Below, piece after piece: positions 1 to 10,013 of a stretch of 45,584 nucleotides of DNA (position 1 is its first letter; every line of letters begins with the position of its first letter). The position numbers were made by a program, and so were the translations under genes. The stretch comes from Halomonas campaniensis (GTDB lineage: Bacteria > Pseudomonadota > Gammaproteobacteria > Pseudomonadales > Halomonadaceae): NCBI RefSeq assembly GCF_002211105.1, contig NZ_JPUA01000030.1:18569-64152 (forward strand). The letters run 5' to 3'. Below the pieces are notes generated by a model. It had not been told where the DNA came from. It saw only the letters and a program-made list of their open reading frames with translations, and ran no database searches.

Positions 1-204
1 GCGGCCTAGCAAGGTTACAAAGCCGGCGCGATCGTAGATGACCTGCCGGGCCTCAGGCTCTATCCAGCGAAACAGGGGCTCGGCGGCCGACATGGTAACG
101 ACGCTAATCATTAGCAGCGCTCCCCAAAGCAATGGCCATAGCCATGGCGGGGCTTTTTTGTGGGACTGGGCGACGCTTAGCGAGTTACTCACGCGGGTTT
201 CCAT
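1..204 (-). CDS. ABC transporter permease, YehW/OsmW-like (partial, 5' end only)
   Basis: Only the first 68 codons lie in the window; the gene runs off the left edge. It starts with ATG at 204-202, overlapping the end of the upstream ATPase gene. AAGGAGG lies 12 nt before this ATG; a GTG six codons' worth of sequence downstream is a less likely start. The peptide has a short hydrophilic leader and then a hydrophobic stretch (about residues 21-42), as expected for the first membrane segment of a small permease. The family assignment rests on position: it is the last gene of a binding protein-permease-ATPase-permease set in the same order as E. coli yehZYXW. It would form the second half of the inner-membrane channel. 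Confidence 0.7.
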   Translation of the reverse strand, partial: METRVSNSLSVAQSHKKAPPWLWPLLWGALLMISVVTMSAAEPLFRWIEPEARQVIYDRAGFVTLLGR

Positions 205-1147
205 TATCCAGTTGAGCCTCCTTGATAATTCTCCGCAACGATAGCTCGCCGACCGGTACATCATGTTGATCAACAACGGTCAATCGGTCGCTATGATCGC
301 GCAGCATCATGGAGAGCGCCTGACGGAGCGAGAAAGTACCGGGGATACGCGACGGAGCGGGTAAGGTAGGCCCCATGGAGGTCATATGATCTTTTACCCG
401 GGTTAGCGCCGCCTGTTTCAGCCCTCTTTCCAACCCACCCAACAGCGACTCGACAAAAGGGTCGGCAGGGTTTTGCAGTAGCGCCAAGGGAGAACCCTGT
501 TGCACGATTCGACCTTCACGCATGACCACCAAGTGATCCGCCAGCTTAAGGGCTTCATCCATATCGTGGGTTACAAACAGCACGGTTTTGTGCAGCCGCG
601 CCTGCAGCTTGGCCAGTTCATCCTGTAGCTTTTCACGGGTAATAGGGTCAAGCGCGCCAAAGGGTTCGTCCATCAGCAGAATATCCGGGTCTGCCGCCAA
701 AGCACGTGCAACGCCCACTCGCTGCGCCTGCCCCCCGGAAAGCTGATGGGGATATTTATGCGCAAACTCATCAACCGGCAAACCAAGCAACTGCATTAAC
801 TCAGCCACCCGAGACTGAACATCGGCTGCTGACCACTTCAATAACTGCGGCACCAGGCCAATATTGCGCGCCACCGTCCAGTGGGGAAATAGCCCGGTGT
901 GCTGAATCACGTAGCCAATCCTGCGGCGAAGCTTCACCGGGTCGTACACATCTATCGCCTGCCCATCGAGAATAATGTCGCCTTCGCTGTGCTCAATCAA
1001 GCGGTTAATCATGCGCAGCGTGGTCGATTTACCACAGCCCGATGTACCCACTAAGGCGCAGAATTTACCCTTGGGCACCCGGAGAGAAATGTCGTCCACA
1101 GCGGTTTCATCCCCAAACTGCTTGGATACGTGGGAGAGTTCGATCAT
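185..1147 (-). CDS. yehX: Osmoprotectant-type ABC transporter ATP-binding protein (YehX/OsmV-like)
   Basis: 320 aa starting MIELSHVSKQFG, close to E. coli YehX. The Walker A motif (GTSGCGKST), the signature LSGGQAQRVGVARALAADP, Walker B (ILLMDEP) and the switch histidine (LFVTHD) are all intact, so this should be an active ATPase. A C-terminal extension of roughly 80 residues with CBS-like character (ends near RRIIKEAQLD) resembles regulatory tails of betaine/osmoprotectant ATPases. The start is the ATG in an ATGA overlap with the upstream permease stop, preceded by GGAGGA. It energises import through the two flanking permeases. The open frame continues upstream of this start, but that part reads like permease shadow and is not protein-like. 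Confidence 0.92.
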   Translation of the reverse strand: MIELSHVSKQFGDETAVDDISLRVPKGKFCALVGTSGCGKSTTLRMINRLIEHSEGDIILDGQAIDVYDPVKLRRRIGYVIQHTGLFPHWTVARNIGLVPQLLKWSAADVQSRVAELMQLLGLPVDEFAHKYPHQLSGGQAQRVGVARALAADPDILLMDEPFGALDPITREKLQDELAKLQARLHKTVLFVTHDMDEALKLADHLVVMREGRIVQQGSPLALLQNPADPFVESLLGGLERGLKQAALTRVKDHMTSMGPTLPAPSRIPGTFSLRQALSMMLRDHSDRLTVVDQHDVPVGELSLRRIIKEAQLDNGNPRE

Positions 1148-2343
1148 GTTGTTCCTCCGGGGCGCAGCGCTTCTGCCAAGGCACCTAAGCCCGCATCCAC
1201 CACCAGAGCCAGCATTAAAATAGGCAGCGCGCCAAGCAGCACCATATCCATGGCGGCTTGGCCCAAGCCTTGAAAAATGAAAGTACCCAGCCCGCCCGCA
1301 CCAATCAGGGCGGCAACAGCAGTAAGCCCAATTGCCTGTACGGTGGTAATCCGCACGCCTTCCAAGAGCACCGGGAGCGCCAGCGGTAACCGCACTTGCC
1401 AAAACCGCTGTCCAGCACGCATGCCCATTCCTTTGGCGGCTTCTAAGGTCTCGGGACTCACTTGTTCAAGCGCGGTGTAGGTATTGCGCACAATAGGCAG
1501 CAGGCTATAGGCAATCAGTGCAATTAAAGCGGGCGTAGTGCCAATACCGCTAACGCCAAGCTGGCCTAAAAAAGGCACGGTGGCGGCAAGCCAGGCTAGC
1601 GGCGCCAGCAATAGACCGAATAGCGCCAAGCTGGGAATGGTTTGAAGAAAATTGAGCACTGCGAACGCGCCCTTCTGGAGCCTGGCATAGCGTCGCATCA
1701 GCATGGCAAGCGCTAGCCCAAGCACAATACTCACGCTGACGGCGATACCGACCAGCTTAATATGCTGCGCGACGGCACTTAGAAACTGCTGATCACGAGC
1801 TTTAAATTCTTGAACGAGGGCTAGCGTTTCCAGCCCAAAAGCTGCACAGAGCCACCACACCACCGCAACACCGCATAACAATAGCGTGGGCCATATCCGC
1901 GTGAGATTTAAGCGTAAACGCAGTTCCACTAAGCACAGTAGCAGTACAAACAGAACAACCCAATACGCCGTTCCCAAGCCTAAACGCGCTTGGGGCATCT
2001 CAGGGTCAATCAGTAAATAGCTGCTCGCCATCAACCCCACCGGCATTAGTGCCATGATCACTATCACCGCGGCTAACAGTGCTCGATAGTGGCGATGGGT
2101 TGGCTGACACGCGAGAATACCAATAAAGGAAAGCAGTAGCGTTGCTAATAGCGCACCTGGCCACCCAAAAGCCTCCAGTGCGCCATACCCTGTCCCCAAC
2201 ACAATCCGGTTGGGGGCCATGCTGACCACATCAAAGAACCAGAATGCGGCCAGCATAATAAGGCTCAGGCTAACGAGCACAACGTTAGGGTGCCACCCTT
2301 CCCAACGAAGCCGCGGGGTGGGCAGTGCATCCATCAACGACAT
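1144..2343 (-). CDS. yehY: ABC transporter permease, YehY-like
   Basis: 399 aa, strongly hydrophobic with about eight to ten predicted membrane segments. The N-terminal half (helices near residues 25-150) is an extra membrane domain typical of YehY. The C-terminal half holds the binding-protein-dependent permease core, with the EAA-type loop near ETLEAAKGMGMRAGQRF that docks on the ATPase. It is the second gene of the transporter set, 48 nt downstream of the binding-protein gene, and its stop overlaps the ATPase start by 4 nt, so translation is probably coupled. The substrate cannot be read from sequence. E. coli YehZYXW binds glycine betaine poorly, and Salmonella OsmU supports osmotolerance, so a compatible solute is an inference. 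Confidence 0.9.
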   Translation of the reverse strand: MSLMDALPTPRLRWEGWHPNVVLVSLSLIMLAAFWFFDVVSMAPNRIVLGTGYGALEAFGWPGALLATLLLSFIGILACQPTHRHYRALLAAVIVIMALMPVGLMASSYLLIDPEMPQARLGLGTAYWVVLFVLLLCLVELRLRLNLTRIWPTLLLCGVAVVWWLCAAFGLETLALVQEFKARDQQFLSAVAQHIKLVGIAVSVSIVLGLALAMLMRRYARLQKGAFAVLNFLQTIPSLALFGLLLAPLAWLAATVPFLGQLGVSGIGTTPALIALIAYSLLPIVRNTYTALEQVSPETLEAAKGMGMRAGQRFWQVRLPLALPVLLEGVRITTVQAIGLTAVAALIGAGGLGTFIFQGLGQAAMDMVLLGALPILMLALVVDAGLGALAEALRPGGTT

Positions 2344-2391
2344 TAATTAGTTATCCCGAGCGTTAGCATTAATTTATAAGAGTACCAGGCA

Positions 2392-3318
2392 TTAATTATT
2401 AAGCGTATCGAGGTAGTCACTGGCCACTTGGGAGGGAGACAACCCGTTAACGGCGACATCGGCATTGAGTGTTTGCAGCGTAACCAGGTCAAGGGTGGTA
2501 AAAACGTCATTGAGCAGCGTTTCAATTTCTGGATAGGCTTCAAGTACGCTTTCACGAACCACTGGGGCAGGCTGATACACGGGCTGCACGCCCTTCGTGT
2601 CTTCCAATACCACTAGCCCCAGCGCACTTAAGCCACCGTCCGTACCATAAGTCATGGCACCATTAACGCCGCTGGTCTGTTGGGCAGCGGCACGCATGGT
2701 AGCGGCGGTATTACCACCAGAGAGCACCAGCAGTTGATCATCACTTAACTCAAAACCGTAAGCTTTCTGGAACGCAGGCAGGGCTTGCTCAGACTCGACA
2801 AACTCAGCGCTGGCGGCGAACTTGAACTCTCCCCCATCAGCCAAATAGGTGGCGAGATCTTCTAGACTCACCAGCTCATTCTCCTCGGCGAGATCTTCGC
2901 GGACGCTCATTGCCCAGGTGTTATTAGCACTGGCAGGCTGTAGCCAAATCAAGCCCTGCTGCGCATCACGCTCGCGGACGGTTTCATAAGCCTGATCAGC
3001 ATTATTCCATACAGAGCTGTCGGTCATATCGAAAAAGAACGCGCCATTACCGGTGTATTCCGGGTAAAGATCAATTTCCCCGGCTTCTAACGCGGCGCGT
3101 ACGACGCTGGTGCCACCCAGCTGCAACCGATTTTGAGTGGCAATATCGTGGCGTTCCAGCGTTTGAATAATCAGCTCGCCCAGCACCGAGCCTTCTGTAT
3201 CGATTTTGGACGACACCACCACGGGCTCGTTAGCGCTGACTTGGGAGAATGCCGCGAGGGATACGACACAAGCAGCGATTAAGGGCTTAGCAATGAAAGG
3301 ATTGGCTGAAAAGCGCAT
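2392..3318 (-). CDS. osmF: Osmoprotectant-type substrate-binding protein (OsmF/YehZ-like)
   Basis: 308 aa with a Sec signal peptide (positive MRFSANPFIAK, hydrophobic core, cleavage expected after the VSA near residue 29). The mature part matches the OpuAC/OsmF binding-protein fold: VVVSSKIDTEGSVLGEL at its start, IDLYPEYTG near residue 85 and GAMTYGTDGG near 220 are family hallmarks. It works in the periplasm and delivers substrate to the YehY/YehW channel. AAGGAA lies upstream of the ATG. As the first gene of the set it should carry the promoter, between 3319 and 3435; I could not fix -35/-10 boxes there. Confidence 0.92.
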   Translation of the reverse strand: MRFSANPFIAKPLIAACVVSLAAFSQVSANEPVVVSSKIDTEGSVLGELIIQTLERHDIATQNRLQLGGTSVVRAALEAGEIDLYPEYTGNGAFFFDMTDSSVWNNADQAYETVRERDAQQGLIWLQPASANNTWAMSVREDLAEENELVSLEDLATYLADGGEFKFAASAEFVESEQALPAFQKAYGFELSDDQLLVLSGGNTAATMRAAAQQTSGVNGAMTYGTDGGLSALGLVVLEDTKGVQPVYQPAPVVRESVLEAYPEIETLLNDVFTTLDLVTLQTLNADVAVNGLSPSQVASDYLDTLNN

Positions 3319-3353
3319 CTTTAAATTCCTTTTGAAGTGGGCTTATAAACGAC

Positions 3354-3386
3354 GGAGGCTCTTATATAGTCATTATAAGAGCCTCC
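3354..3386. terminator. Inverted repeat between cysS and osmF (probable terminator)
   Basis: A perfect 13-bp inverted repeat (GGAGGCTCTTATA / TATAAGAGCCTCC) with a 7-nt loop lies after the cysS stop and before osmF. Neither strand has a strong T tract after the stem, so this is a hairpin of likely terminator or mRNA-stabilising role rather than a textbook intrinsic terminator. The arm also contains a TATAAT-like string on the minus strand, but no good -35 box is spaced with it. Confidence 0.5.
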
Positions 3387-3435
3387 TGCGTTTAAGTTAG
3401 CGCATAAGCCGCCAACGAGAGATAAAGGTTTTGGC

Positions 3436-4866
3436 TCAAGGTGCTTCTAATACCCAAGACGTGCCTTCCCGGGAGTCCTTGAGAATAATCCCTAAAGCGG
3501 CAAGCTCATCGCGAATTGCATCCGCTTGGGCGAAATCTTTATTCACCTTGGCCTCAATGCGCTGAGCAATTTTCGCTTCGATCTCGCTCTCGCTGAGCGG
3601 CATACCCTGCTGCTGCGTGCCTTTCAAGAACGTTTGGGGCACTTGCTGGAGAAGCCCCAAAACAGACCCAAGCTGCTTTAACTCGCCCGCCAGCTTAGCC
3701 GCTTCAATAGGCTGCTCCTGTTTGGCGCGATTGACCTCCCGGGCCAGCTCAAACATCACCGCCAGAGCTTCAGGGGTATTGAAGTCGTCGTCCATTACCT
3801 GGGTAAAGCGCTGACGATAAGTCGAGGCATCACCGCTTGTCTCACCCTCTTCTTCGCCCAGTTCAAGACCTTCCAGCGCTGTGTACAGGCGCGTTAGCGA
3901 TTTACGCGCCTCGGTCAGTGAATCCACCGAGTAATTGATGGGGCTACGGTAGTGACTGGCCACCAGCAGAAAACGCACCACTTCTGGGTCGTGCTCGGCC
4001 AATACATCGCGGATGGTGAAGAAGTTGCCCAGGGATTTAGACATCTTCTCCTGGTTCACCCGCACGGCGCCAGCGTGCATCCAGGTATTGACGTAGGTTT
4101 TTCCTGTGGCCGCCTCGGATTGAGCGATCTCATTTTCATGGTGTGGGAAGGTTAAATCCGGCCCGCCGCCATGAATATCGAAAGTGTCGCCTAAGCAGCA
4201 TGTCGACATTGCCGAGCACTCGATGTGCCACCCCGGACGACCGTTACCCCAGGGTGACGGCCAGTGCGCCTCCCCTGGTTTAGCGGCTTTCCAGAGCACG
4301 AAGTCGAGAGGATCCTCTTTATGAATATCCACATCGACCCGGCTGCCTGCGCGCATATCGTCGAGCTGGCGATTATTGAGCTTGCCGTAATCGGCAAATT
4401 TGCGCACCCGGTAGTAGACATCACCATTATCGGCCGTGTAGGCAAAGCCTTTTTCAATCAGTGTTTCAATCATCGCCACAATATCGTCGATATGCCCCGT
4501 GGCACGGGGCTCATGACTAGGCGGTAAAACAAACAGGCGCTGCTCATCCTCATGCATGGCGTCAATCATACGCTCCGTCAGCGCAGTGATGCTTTCGCCG
4601 TTCTCATCGGCACGCTTGAGGATCTTGTCATCAATGTCGGTAATGTTGCGCACGTAGTTAACGTCATAGCCACGCTCACGCAGATAGCGGGTGATGACAT
4701 CGAAGGCAACCATGACGCGGGCATGCCCCAGGTGGCAGTAGTCATACACCGTCATGCCGCAGACATACATGCTCACTTTGCCCGCTTCCAGCGGAGTGAA
4801 AGGCTCTTTGCGACGCGTCAGCGTATTGTAAATATGCATATGGCTATCCATGTTGTTTCTGGGCAT
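3436..4866 (-). CDS. cysS: Cysteinyl-tRNA synthetase
   Basis: 476 aa; charges tRNA-Cys with cysteine in the cytoplasm. Numbered from the first ATG, the class I signature is HLGH at 45-48 and KMSKS at 274-278. The zinc ligands expected from E. coli are present at C36, C217, H242 and E246. The first ATG overlaps the glnS stop (TAATG) behind AAGGG, so the two synthetase genes form a coupled pair. Alignment to E. coli CysS begins only near residue 9, so in-frame ATGs at 4851 or 4839 are possible alternatives. The C-terminal anticodon-binding part is full length, with no disruption seen. Confidence 0.96.
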   Translation of the reverse strand: MPRNNMDSHMHIYNTLTRRKEPFTPLEAGKVSMYVCGMTVYDYCHLGHARVMVAFDVITRYLRERGYDVNYVRNITDIDDKILKRADENGESITALTERMIDAMHEDEQRLFVLPPSHEPRATGHIDDIVAMIETLIEKGFAYTADNGDVYYRVRKFADYGKLNNRQLDDMRAGSRVDVDIHKEDPLDFVLWKAAKPGEAHWPSPWGNGRPGWHIECSAMSTCCLGDTFDIHGGGPDLTFPHHENEIAQSEAATGKTYVNTWMHAGAVRVNQEKMSKSLGNFFTIRDVLAEHDPEVVRFLLVASHYRSPINYSVDSLTEARKSLTRLYTALEGLELGEEEGETSGDASTYRQRFTQVMDDDFNTPEALAVMFELAREVNRAKQEQPIEAAKLAGELKQLGSVLGLLQQVPQTFLKGTQQQGMPLSESEIEAKIAQRIEAKVNKDFAQADAIRDELAALGIILKDSREGTSWVLEAP

Positions 4867-6545
4867 TAGCCCTTCTGCTTGATTTTAGCCCAGCTGTCTT
4901 TTAAGCCTACGGTACGGTTAAACACCAAATGCTCTGGTGTGGTGTCATGGCGATCCGCGCAGAAATAGCCGACACGTTCGAACTGGTAGCGTGACTCAGG
5001 CGTCGCCTCGGCAAGACTTGGCTCACCGATGGCCTGGCAAACGACCAAAGACTCCGGGTTCAGATGCTCAAGAAAGTCGACATCTTTATCCCGATCAGGC
5101 TGCTCAACGGTAAATAGGTTGTCGTAAAGACGCACTTCCATCGGCACACCGTGGGCAGCGCTAACCCAGTGAATAACACCCTTCACCTTACGTCCTTCGG
5201 GATTTTTACCCAGCGTATCGAAATCCACCGAGCAGTGCAGTTCACTGATCTCACCGGCGGCGTCTTTGATCACCTCGTCACAGCGAATCACGTAGCTATT
5301 GCGCAGGCGTACTTCCTTGCCCGGCGCCAGGCGGAAGAATTTTTTAGGCGCATCTTCCATAAAGTCGTCTTGGTCGATATACAGCTCGCGGCTGAACGGC
5401 ACCTGACGCACCGCCATATCTTCACGAGCGGGGTGACCAGGGACTTCGTAGATCTCCTGGTGATCTTCAGGCACGTTAGTGAGCACGACTTTCAGCGGCT
5501 TTAACACACACATGGCCCGCGGGGCATTGTCTTCAAGATCTGAGCGAATGGCGTGGGTCAACATAGCGATATCCACCAAGCCACCGTCGGCACGAGTCAC
5601 GCCAATCATCTCGCAGAATTTACGAATTGACGCTGGCGTATAGCCACGGCGACGCATGCCGGAAATCGTCGGCATACGCGGATCGTCCCAGCCATCGACA
5701 ATTTTTTCGTCAACCAGCAGTTTCAGTTTGCGCTTGGAGGTCAGGGTGTAGTCGAGATTCAGCCGCGCGAACTCAATCTGGCGCGGTTTCGAGGGTACCG
5801 GCAAATTATTCAAGAACCACTCGTACAAAGGGCGGTGATCTTCGAATTCCAGCGTGCAGATTGAGTGGGTAATTCCCTCAATGGCGTCCGACTGACCATG
5901 GGTAAAATCGTAGGAGGGGTAGATTTTCCACTTATCGCCGGTTTGGTGGTGGCTGGCGTGGCGAATGCGATAGATAATCGGATCGCGTAAATTGATATTG
6001 GGTGACGTCATATCAATCTTGGCGCGCACCACCTTTTCGCTTTCGCCAAACTCGCCTTCACGCATACGCGCCAGCAAATCCAGGTTTTCTTCGGTGCTTC
6101 GCTCGCGGTAGGGGCTGGGTTTACCCGGCGCCGTCAGGGTGCCGCGATACTCCCGAATTTCGTCCGGCGAGAGATCATCGACATAAGCTTTGCCTTCACG
6201 CATTAAGTGCTGCGCCCAGGCGTAGAGCTGGTCGAAGTAATCGGAGGCAAAACGCACCGGGCCTGCCCATTCAAAGCCTAGCCAACTGACGTCCTCTTTG
6301 ATCGCATCGATATAGGCCTGCTCTTCTTTGGCAGGGTTGGTGTCGTCAAAACGTAGATGACACTCGCCACCCATTTGCTCCGCCAACCCGAAATTTAGAC
6401 AGATCGACTTTGCATGGCCGATATGCAGGAAGCCATTAGGCTCCGGGGGGAAGCGCGTCACGATTTTAGTGACCTGGCCGCCCTCGAGTTCGTCGCGTAC
6501 TTGGTTGCGAATGAAGTTCGGCGCTGGGGTGGTCTCGTTGGTCAT
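4866..6545 (-). CDS. glnS: Glutaminyl-tRNA synthetase
   Basis: 559 aa against about 554 in E. coli. It attaches glutamine to tRNA-Gln, which implies that this organism need not use the Glu-tRNA(Gln) amidotransferase route for that tRNA. The class I motifs are HIGH at 41-44, within [15 protein letters not shown], and LTSKR at 268-272 (the KMSKS equivalent). The catalytic domain is followed by the two beta-barrel anticodon-binding domains, ending [14 protein letters not shown]. It diverges from ppiB across about 155 bp and is followed without a gap by cysS. Confidence 0.97.
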   Translation of the reverse strand: MTNETTPAPNFIRNQVRDELEGGQVTKIVTRFPPEPNGFLHIGHAKSICLNFGLAEQMGGECHLRFDDTNPAKEEQAYIDAIKEDVSWLGFEWAGPVRFASDYFDQLYAWAQHLMREGKAYVDDLSPDEIREYRGTLTAPGKPSPYRERSTEENLDLLARMREGEFGESEKVVRAKIDMTSPNINLRDPIIYRIRHASHHQTGDKWKIYPSYDFTHGQSDAIEGITHSICTLEFEDHRPLYEWFLNNLPVPSKPRQIEFARLNLDYTLTSKRKLKLLVDEKIVDGWDDPRMPTISGMRRRGYTPASIRKFCEMIGVTRADGGLVDIAMLTHAIRSDLEDNAPRAMCVLKPLKVVLTNVPEDHQEIYEVPGHPAREDMAVRQVPFSRELYIDQDDFMEDAPKKFFRLAPGKEVRLRNSYVIRCDEVIKDAAGEISELHCSVDFDTLGKNPEGRKVKGVIHWVSAAHGVPMEVRLYDNLFTVEQPDRDKDVDFLEHLNPESLVVCQAIGEPSLAEATPESRYQFERVGYFCADRHDTTPEHLVFNRTVGLKDSWAKIKQKG

Positions 6546-6700
6546 GATGGTGTTGATAACCTCGTGGTGGATGGCGTGCTGAGCCGTGAAGACATAGGAT
6601 ACCCCTATAGCCCTTCGCGGTGCAGGGCAAAACCGCTATTATAACGTGACGCCGATGCACAGCGCCAAGGCGAACGCCTTTATTGAACAGGAATTTATCT

Positions 6701-7201
6701 ATGATCGTATTACAGACGAACCATGGTGACATCACCATCGCCCTTAACCACGAAAAAGCGCCGATTAGCGCGGCGAATTTTGAGCAGTATGTGCGCGACG
6801 GCTTTTATGACGGCACCCTGTTCCACCGCGTCATCGACGGCTTTATGGTGCAAGGGGGCGGTTTCGATAAGGAGTTTAACCAAAAGCCTACCCGCGATCC
6901 TATCCAAAACGAAGCTGATAACGGCTTGAAAAACACCGTTGGCACATTAGCGATGGCACGCACCCAGGATCCCCACTCTGCCACTGCCCAGTTTTTTATC
7001 AATGTGGGCGACAATAGCTTTTTGGATCACAGCGGTAAAAGTCTGCAAGGCTGGGGCTATGCGGTGTTTGGCGAAGTCGTTGAGGGTATGGATGTAGTCA
7101 ACGAGATTAAAAACGTAACGACAACCCGCCGCGGCATGCATGCCGACGTGCCCGCGGAAGATGTCATTATCGAGCGTGCGTACGTCAAAGACGCTGAATA
7201 A
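6701..7201 (+). CDS. ppiB: Cytoplasmic peptidyl-prolyl cis-trans isomerase B (cyclophilin)
   Basis: 166 aa beginning [13 protein letters not shown], with CAGGAA seven nt before the ATG; an upstream in-frame ATG at 6683 lacks family similarity. The cyclophilin active-site blocks [14 protein letters not shown] and [18 protein letters not shown] are intact, as is [10 protein letters not shown]. There is no signal peptide, which fits the cytoplasmic PpiB rather than periplasmic PpiA. It accelerates proline isomerisation during folding. lpxH starts 13 nt downstream on the same strand, so the two are probably co-transcribed, as they are in many gammaproteobacteria. Confidence 0.96.
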   Translation: MIVLQTNHGDITIALNHEKAPISAANFEQYVRDGFYDGTLFHRVIDGFMVQGGGFDKEFNQKPTRDPIQNEADNGLKNTVGTLAMARTQDPHSATAQFFINVGDNSFLDHSGKSLQGWGYAVFGEVVEGMDVVNEIKNVTTTRRGMHADVPAEDVIIERAYVKDAE

Positions 7202-7214
7202 CACTGGGAGCCTT

Positions 7215-7988
7215 ATGCGCACACTGCTTGTTGCCGACCTCCACCTGAGTAGCGATACCCCCGAGATCAATCAGGGGTTTTACCGCTACTTAGAGCACAC
7301 CGCTCCAGGCGCCGACGCGCTGTATATTCTTGGTGATCTTTTCGATGCCTGGATTGGCGATGATCTTCTTGACGCCAATACGCATCCGCTTAGCGTTGTT
7401 GCTCATGACCTGATTCGCCGTTTGCGCAAACTTAGCAGCGACGGCACTGCGGTGTACCTCATGCATGGCAACCGGGACTTTCTGCTGGGCGAGCGTTTTA
7501 TAAACGCCTGCCAGGCATTTCTACTACCGGATATTGAGGAGGTGGAAATCCAAGGGGTGCCCGTTTTACTGCTCCATGGCGATAGTTTGTGTACCCAGGA
7601 TGAAGCGTATATGGCTTTTCGCAAGCAGTCGCGGGATCCAGAGTGGCAGGCACAGATGCTGGCACTCCCTTTGGAACAGCGTGTAGCACTTGCCCAGAGC
7701 TTGCGTACGCAATCCGGCGAAGCCAATGCGAATAAAGCTGAAGCCATTATGGATGTGACGCCCCATGAAGTCATTGCGCTGATGGAGCGCCATGGATTGA
7801 CCACCATGATTCACGGTCACACCCACCGCCCCAAAGTGCATGACTTAACGGTTGAAGACGTACCGGCCAAGCGCTATGTACTCGGCGATTGGGATACCCA
7901 GCACGGCTGGGATATTATCATTGAGCGCGCCGACCATACGGTACCTCGACTACGTCAGTTCTCATTGACGGAACCACCTGATTCCTAA
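7215..7988 (+). CDS. lpxH: UDP-2,3-diacylglucosamine diphosphatase (lipid A synthesis)
   Basis: 257 aa from ATG at 7215 with GGGAG just upstream. The calcineurin-like metallophosphoesterase motifs run in order: DLHLS near residue 8, GDLFDAWIGDD near 42, GNRDFLLG near 80, LLHGDSLC near 115 and HGHTHRP near 200. These bind the two metal ions that hydrolyse UDP-2,3-diacylglucosamine to lipid X and UMP at the inner-membrane surface. The protein is slightly longer than E. coli LpxH (240 aa). It ends just before a bidirectional terminator shared with the convergent ppiD. Confidence 0.95.
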   Translation: MRTLLVADLHLSSDTPEINQGFYRYLEHTAPGADALYILGDLFDAWIGDDLLDANTHPLSVVAHDLIRRLRKLSSDGTAVYLMHGNRDFLLGERFINACQAFLLPDIEEVEIQGVPVLLLHGDSLCTQDEAYMAFRKQSRDPEWQAQMLALPLEQRVALAQSLRTQSGEANANKAEAIMDVTPHEVIALMERHGLTTMIHGHTHRPKVHDLTVEDVPAKRYVLGDWDTQHGWDIIIERADHTVPRLRQFSLTEPPDS

Positions 7989-8006
7989 ACGCCGTTTACA
8001 GGTATA

Positions 8007-8034
8007 AAAAAGCCGATCTCACGATCGGCTTTTT
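8007..8034. terminator. Bidirectional intrinsic terminator between lpxH and ppiD
   Basis: The perfect stem AAAAAGCCGATC / GATCGGCTTTTT has a TCAC tetraloop. The A run on one side and the T run on the other make it work in both directions. It lies 18 nt after the lpxH stop and 32 nt after the ppiD stop. Confidence 0.9.
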
Positions 8035-8066
8035 ACTCTTGCTGTTTAAATCGGGCTTAAGCGACC

Positions 8067-9887
8067 CTATCGCTCTATGTCGGCATCGCTACGCAGGTCA
8101 TCAATTAACCCCTGCAGCACCGACTGGGCACGCAACTGCTCAGCCATTTGCGCAACGAACGCCTCCAACTGATCATCGACCTCACCTACGCTTACGCTAT
8201 CCAACGCCACTACCGCCACTCCTTGCGGCAGTTCAACCGTGCGATAGACGCTTTCGCCCTCGTCTGGGCGCGCCATGCGGAAGGCTTCCTGAACAATCAG
8301 TTGAGGTACGGTGGTATCCGCCTGTCGGCTTATGCCGTTGGCTTCGAGCCAGTCAACGTCATCTTGCTGACCCTCTCGCAGAGTGGCGACCAGTGCCTCG
8401 CCCTCTTCACGCAGTGCTTGCTGCTGTTTCTCTGCGGCCACGGACATTTCAACATCCTCGCGCACTTCATCAAGCGGTAGCAGAGTCGCATCCCGCTTTT
8501 CAGCAACCCGCAAGACTAGGCGACGATCCTGATCCAGTTCGATTACTTCGCTGTTGTAGCCCTCTTCAAAGACGTCGTTGCTGAAGGCCGCTGACATTAC
8601 GCCAGGCTCGGATAGCACCCCTTCAACCTCATCATCACGAGCGAGCCAATCGCTCTCCTGCAGCGTCAGATCGAGCTCATCGGCAACGCTTTGTAAGTCA
8701 TCGGCAGCGAAGCTCTCGTCGATCAGCTGTTGAACCCGCTGGTTGAACTCATCATCAACTTCGCGCAGCGCTACTTCCCGCGCTAGCTCATCGCGCTGCT
8801 CTTCAAAGGTGGGCCCCTGAATATCAGTCACCTGGATGATGTGGAAAGCGTTATCCATCTCAACCGGCTGGGACACATCCCCCTCTTCGAGACCAAAGGC
8901 CGCATCATCAAAAGTGTCGCCGAAGAAACCTCGGCTGATCACACCCAGATCGCCGCCCTCTTCAGCACTGGCGGTATCGTCTGAGTAGCGTAAAGCGGTA
9001 TCTGCAAACGACTCACCACTCTCCAATGCCTCACGCGCGGTCTCAGCCAACTGCTGCGCTTCATCGCGGGTGCGCTCATTGCCAAAGGTAATCATAATGT
9101 GGGATACGCGGCGATCAGCATCACGGTTTTGCTCACGCCATGCGTCACGCAGTACCTCTTCGTCTACATCACGCTCCTCCGCCATTGTTTGGCGGTCAAT
9201 GAGCACATACTCAAGGCGTACCTGTTCGGGCCGTTCATAGCGCTCTTGATGGGCATCGTAATACGCTTGGAGATCATCATCGCTAACGTCGATATCGACA
9301 TCCAGATCATCACCATCCAGCACCACGTAGCGGAAACTGCGCTGCTGACGCTGTAATTCGGCCAGGCGCTCTTGCTCGTTTGGCAGGCTGAAATCGCTGA
9401 AGGCTAAGCCTTGCTGTAAATGCTGACGCTGTATGTCTATACGTAGCTCTTCACGAAAAGAGACCGGTGTATAGCCAGCGCCGGCGAGACGGTTACGGAA
9501 CACCTCCGCAGAGAAGCGCCCATCCTGATCATGAAATTCCGGCAGGCTGACAATTAATTGATCTAGTTGCTGTTCAGAAACGGCAAAGCCACCCTCTTCA
9601 GCGTATTGGGATAACAACTGCTGGGTGATGAGTTGGTCAAGCATATCGTTGCGCAAGGCGCGCTCTTGTTCTGGCGGCACTTGGCCTGAACGCAGCGCGC
9701 GCTGAACCTCAAGCTCAACCTGCTGGCGCATTATCGGCTGACCGTTGACGCTCGCTACTTCGTTCGGATCGCTGCCAAAAAGCCCAAACAGTGACTCAAT
9801 CCCGAAAAGGGCCATGGCCGCAACCATAACACCGATAATAATTTTGGCACCCCAGCTCCTGGAGCCATCTCGAATACTTTGCAGCAT
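8067..9887 (-). CDS. ppiD: Periplasmic folding chaperone PpiD (SurA_N and parvulin domains)
   Basis: 606 aa. A short cytoplasmic N-terminus is followed by one membrane anchor (about residues 16-37), then a SurA-like chaperone domain. A parvulin domain follows at about 250-350 (RRVSHIMITFG..., then FGDTFDDAAFGLEEGDVSQPVE), and a long acidic periplasmic C-terminal region completes the protein. It faces the periplasm at the SecYEG exit and assists folding of outer-membrane and secreted proteins. E. coli PpiD (623 aa) has little isomerase activity, and I cannot tell whether this one does. It follows hupB as in E. coli (lon-hupB-ppiD). The protein is rich in D and E, consistent with a salt-adapted exported protein. 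Confidence 0.93.
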   Translation of the reverse strand: MLQSIRDGSRSWGAKIIIGVMVAAMALFGIESLFGLFGSDPNEVASVNGQPIMRQQVELEVQRALRSGQVPPEQERALRNDMLDQLITQQLLSQYAEEGGFAVSEQQLDQLIVSLPEFHDQDGRFSAEVFRNRLAGAGYTPVSFREELRIDIQRQHLQQGLAFSDFSLPNEQERLAELQRQQRSFRYVVLDGDDLDVDIDVSDDDLQAYYDAHQERYERPEQVRLEYVLIDRQTMAEERDVDEEVLRDAWREQNRDADRRVSHIMITFGNERTRDEAQQLAETAREALESGESFADTALRYSDDTASAEEGGDLGVISRGFFGDTFDDAAFGLEEGDVSQPVEMDNAFHIIQVTDIQGPTFEEQRDELAREVALREVDDEFNQRVQQLIDESFAADDLQSVADELDLTLQESDWLARDDEVEGVLSEPGVMSAAFSNDVFEEGYNSEVIELDQDRRLVLRVAEKRDATLLPLDEVREDVEMSVAAEKQQQALREEGEALVATLREGQQDDVDWLEANGISRQADTTVPQLIVQEAFRMARPDEGESVYRTVELPQGVAVVALDSVSVGEVDDQLEAFVAQMAEQLRAQSVLQGLIDDLRSDADIER

Positions 9888-9959
9888 GCTAGCCTCAGAT
9901 AGTCACAGCCAAATACATTGGCCCGCTTAACTCAAATGAACAGTGGGCCTGAAAATAAC

Positions 9960-9989
9960 ATGGGCGCATCGCCAGTGCGATGCGCCCAT
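9960..9989 (-). terminator. Intrinsic terminator after hupB
   Basis: A 13-bp perfect stem (ATGGGCGCATCGC and its complement) with a 4-nt CAGT/ACTG loop is followed on the minus strand by a T-rich TGTTATTTTC. It lies 24 nt past the hupB stop. Confidence 0.85.
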
Positions 9990-10013
9990 AAGGTTACAGC
10001 AAACGCGGTCAAA

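Noticed and set aside
2343..2555. A 70-codon minus-strand frame overlapping the end of osmF
   Set aside because: It overlaps the C-terminal coding part of osmF out of frame and has no recognisable sequence.
6437..6660. AT-rich TATTATAA between glnS and ppiB as a divergent promoter
   Set aside because: A TATAAT string exists on the minus strand, but no acceptable -35 box is spaced with it on either strand, so I did not annotate a promoter.
8039..8584. A 181-codon plus-strand frame opposite ppiD
   Set aside because: Low-complexity, His/Pro/Arg-rich translation of the reverse strand of a solid ppiD gene; no Shine-Dalgarno.
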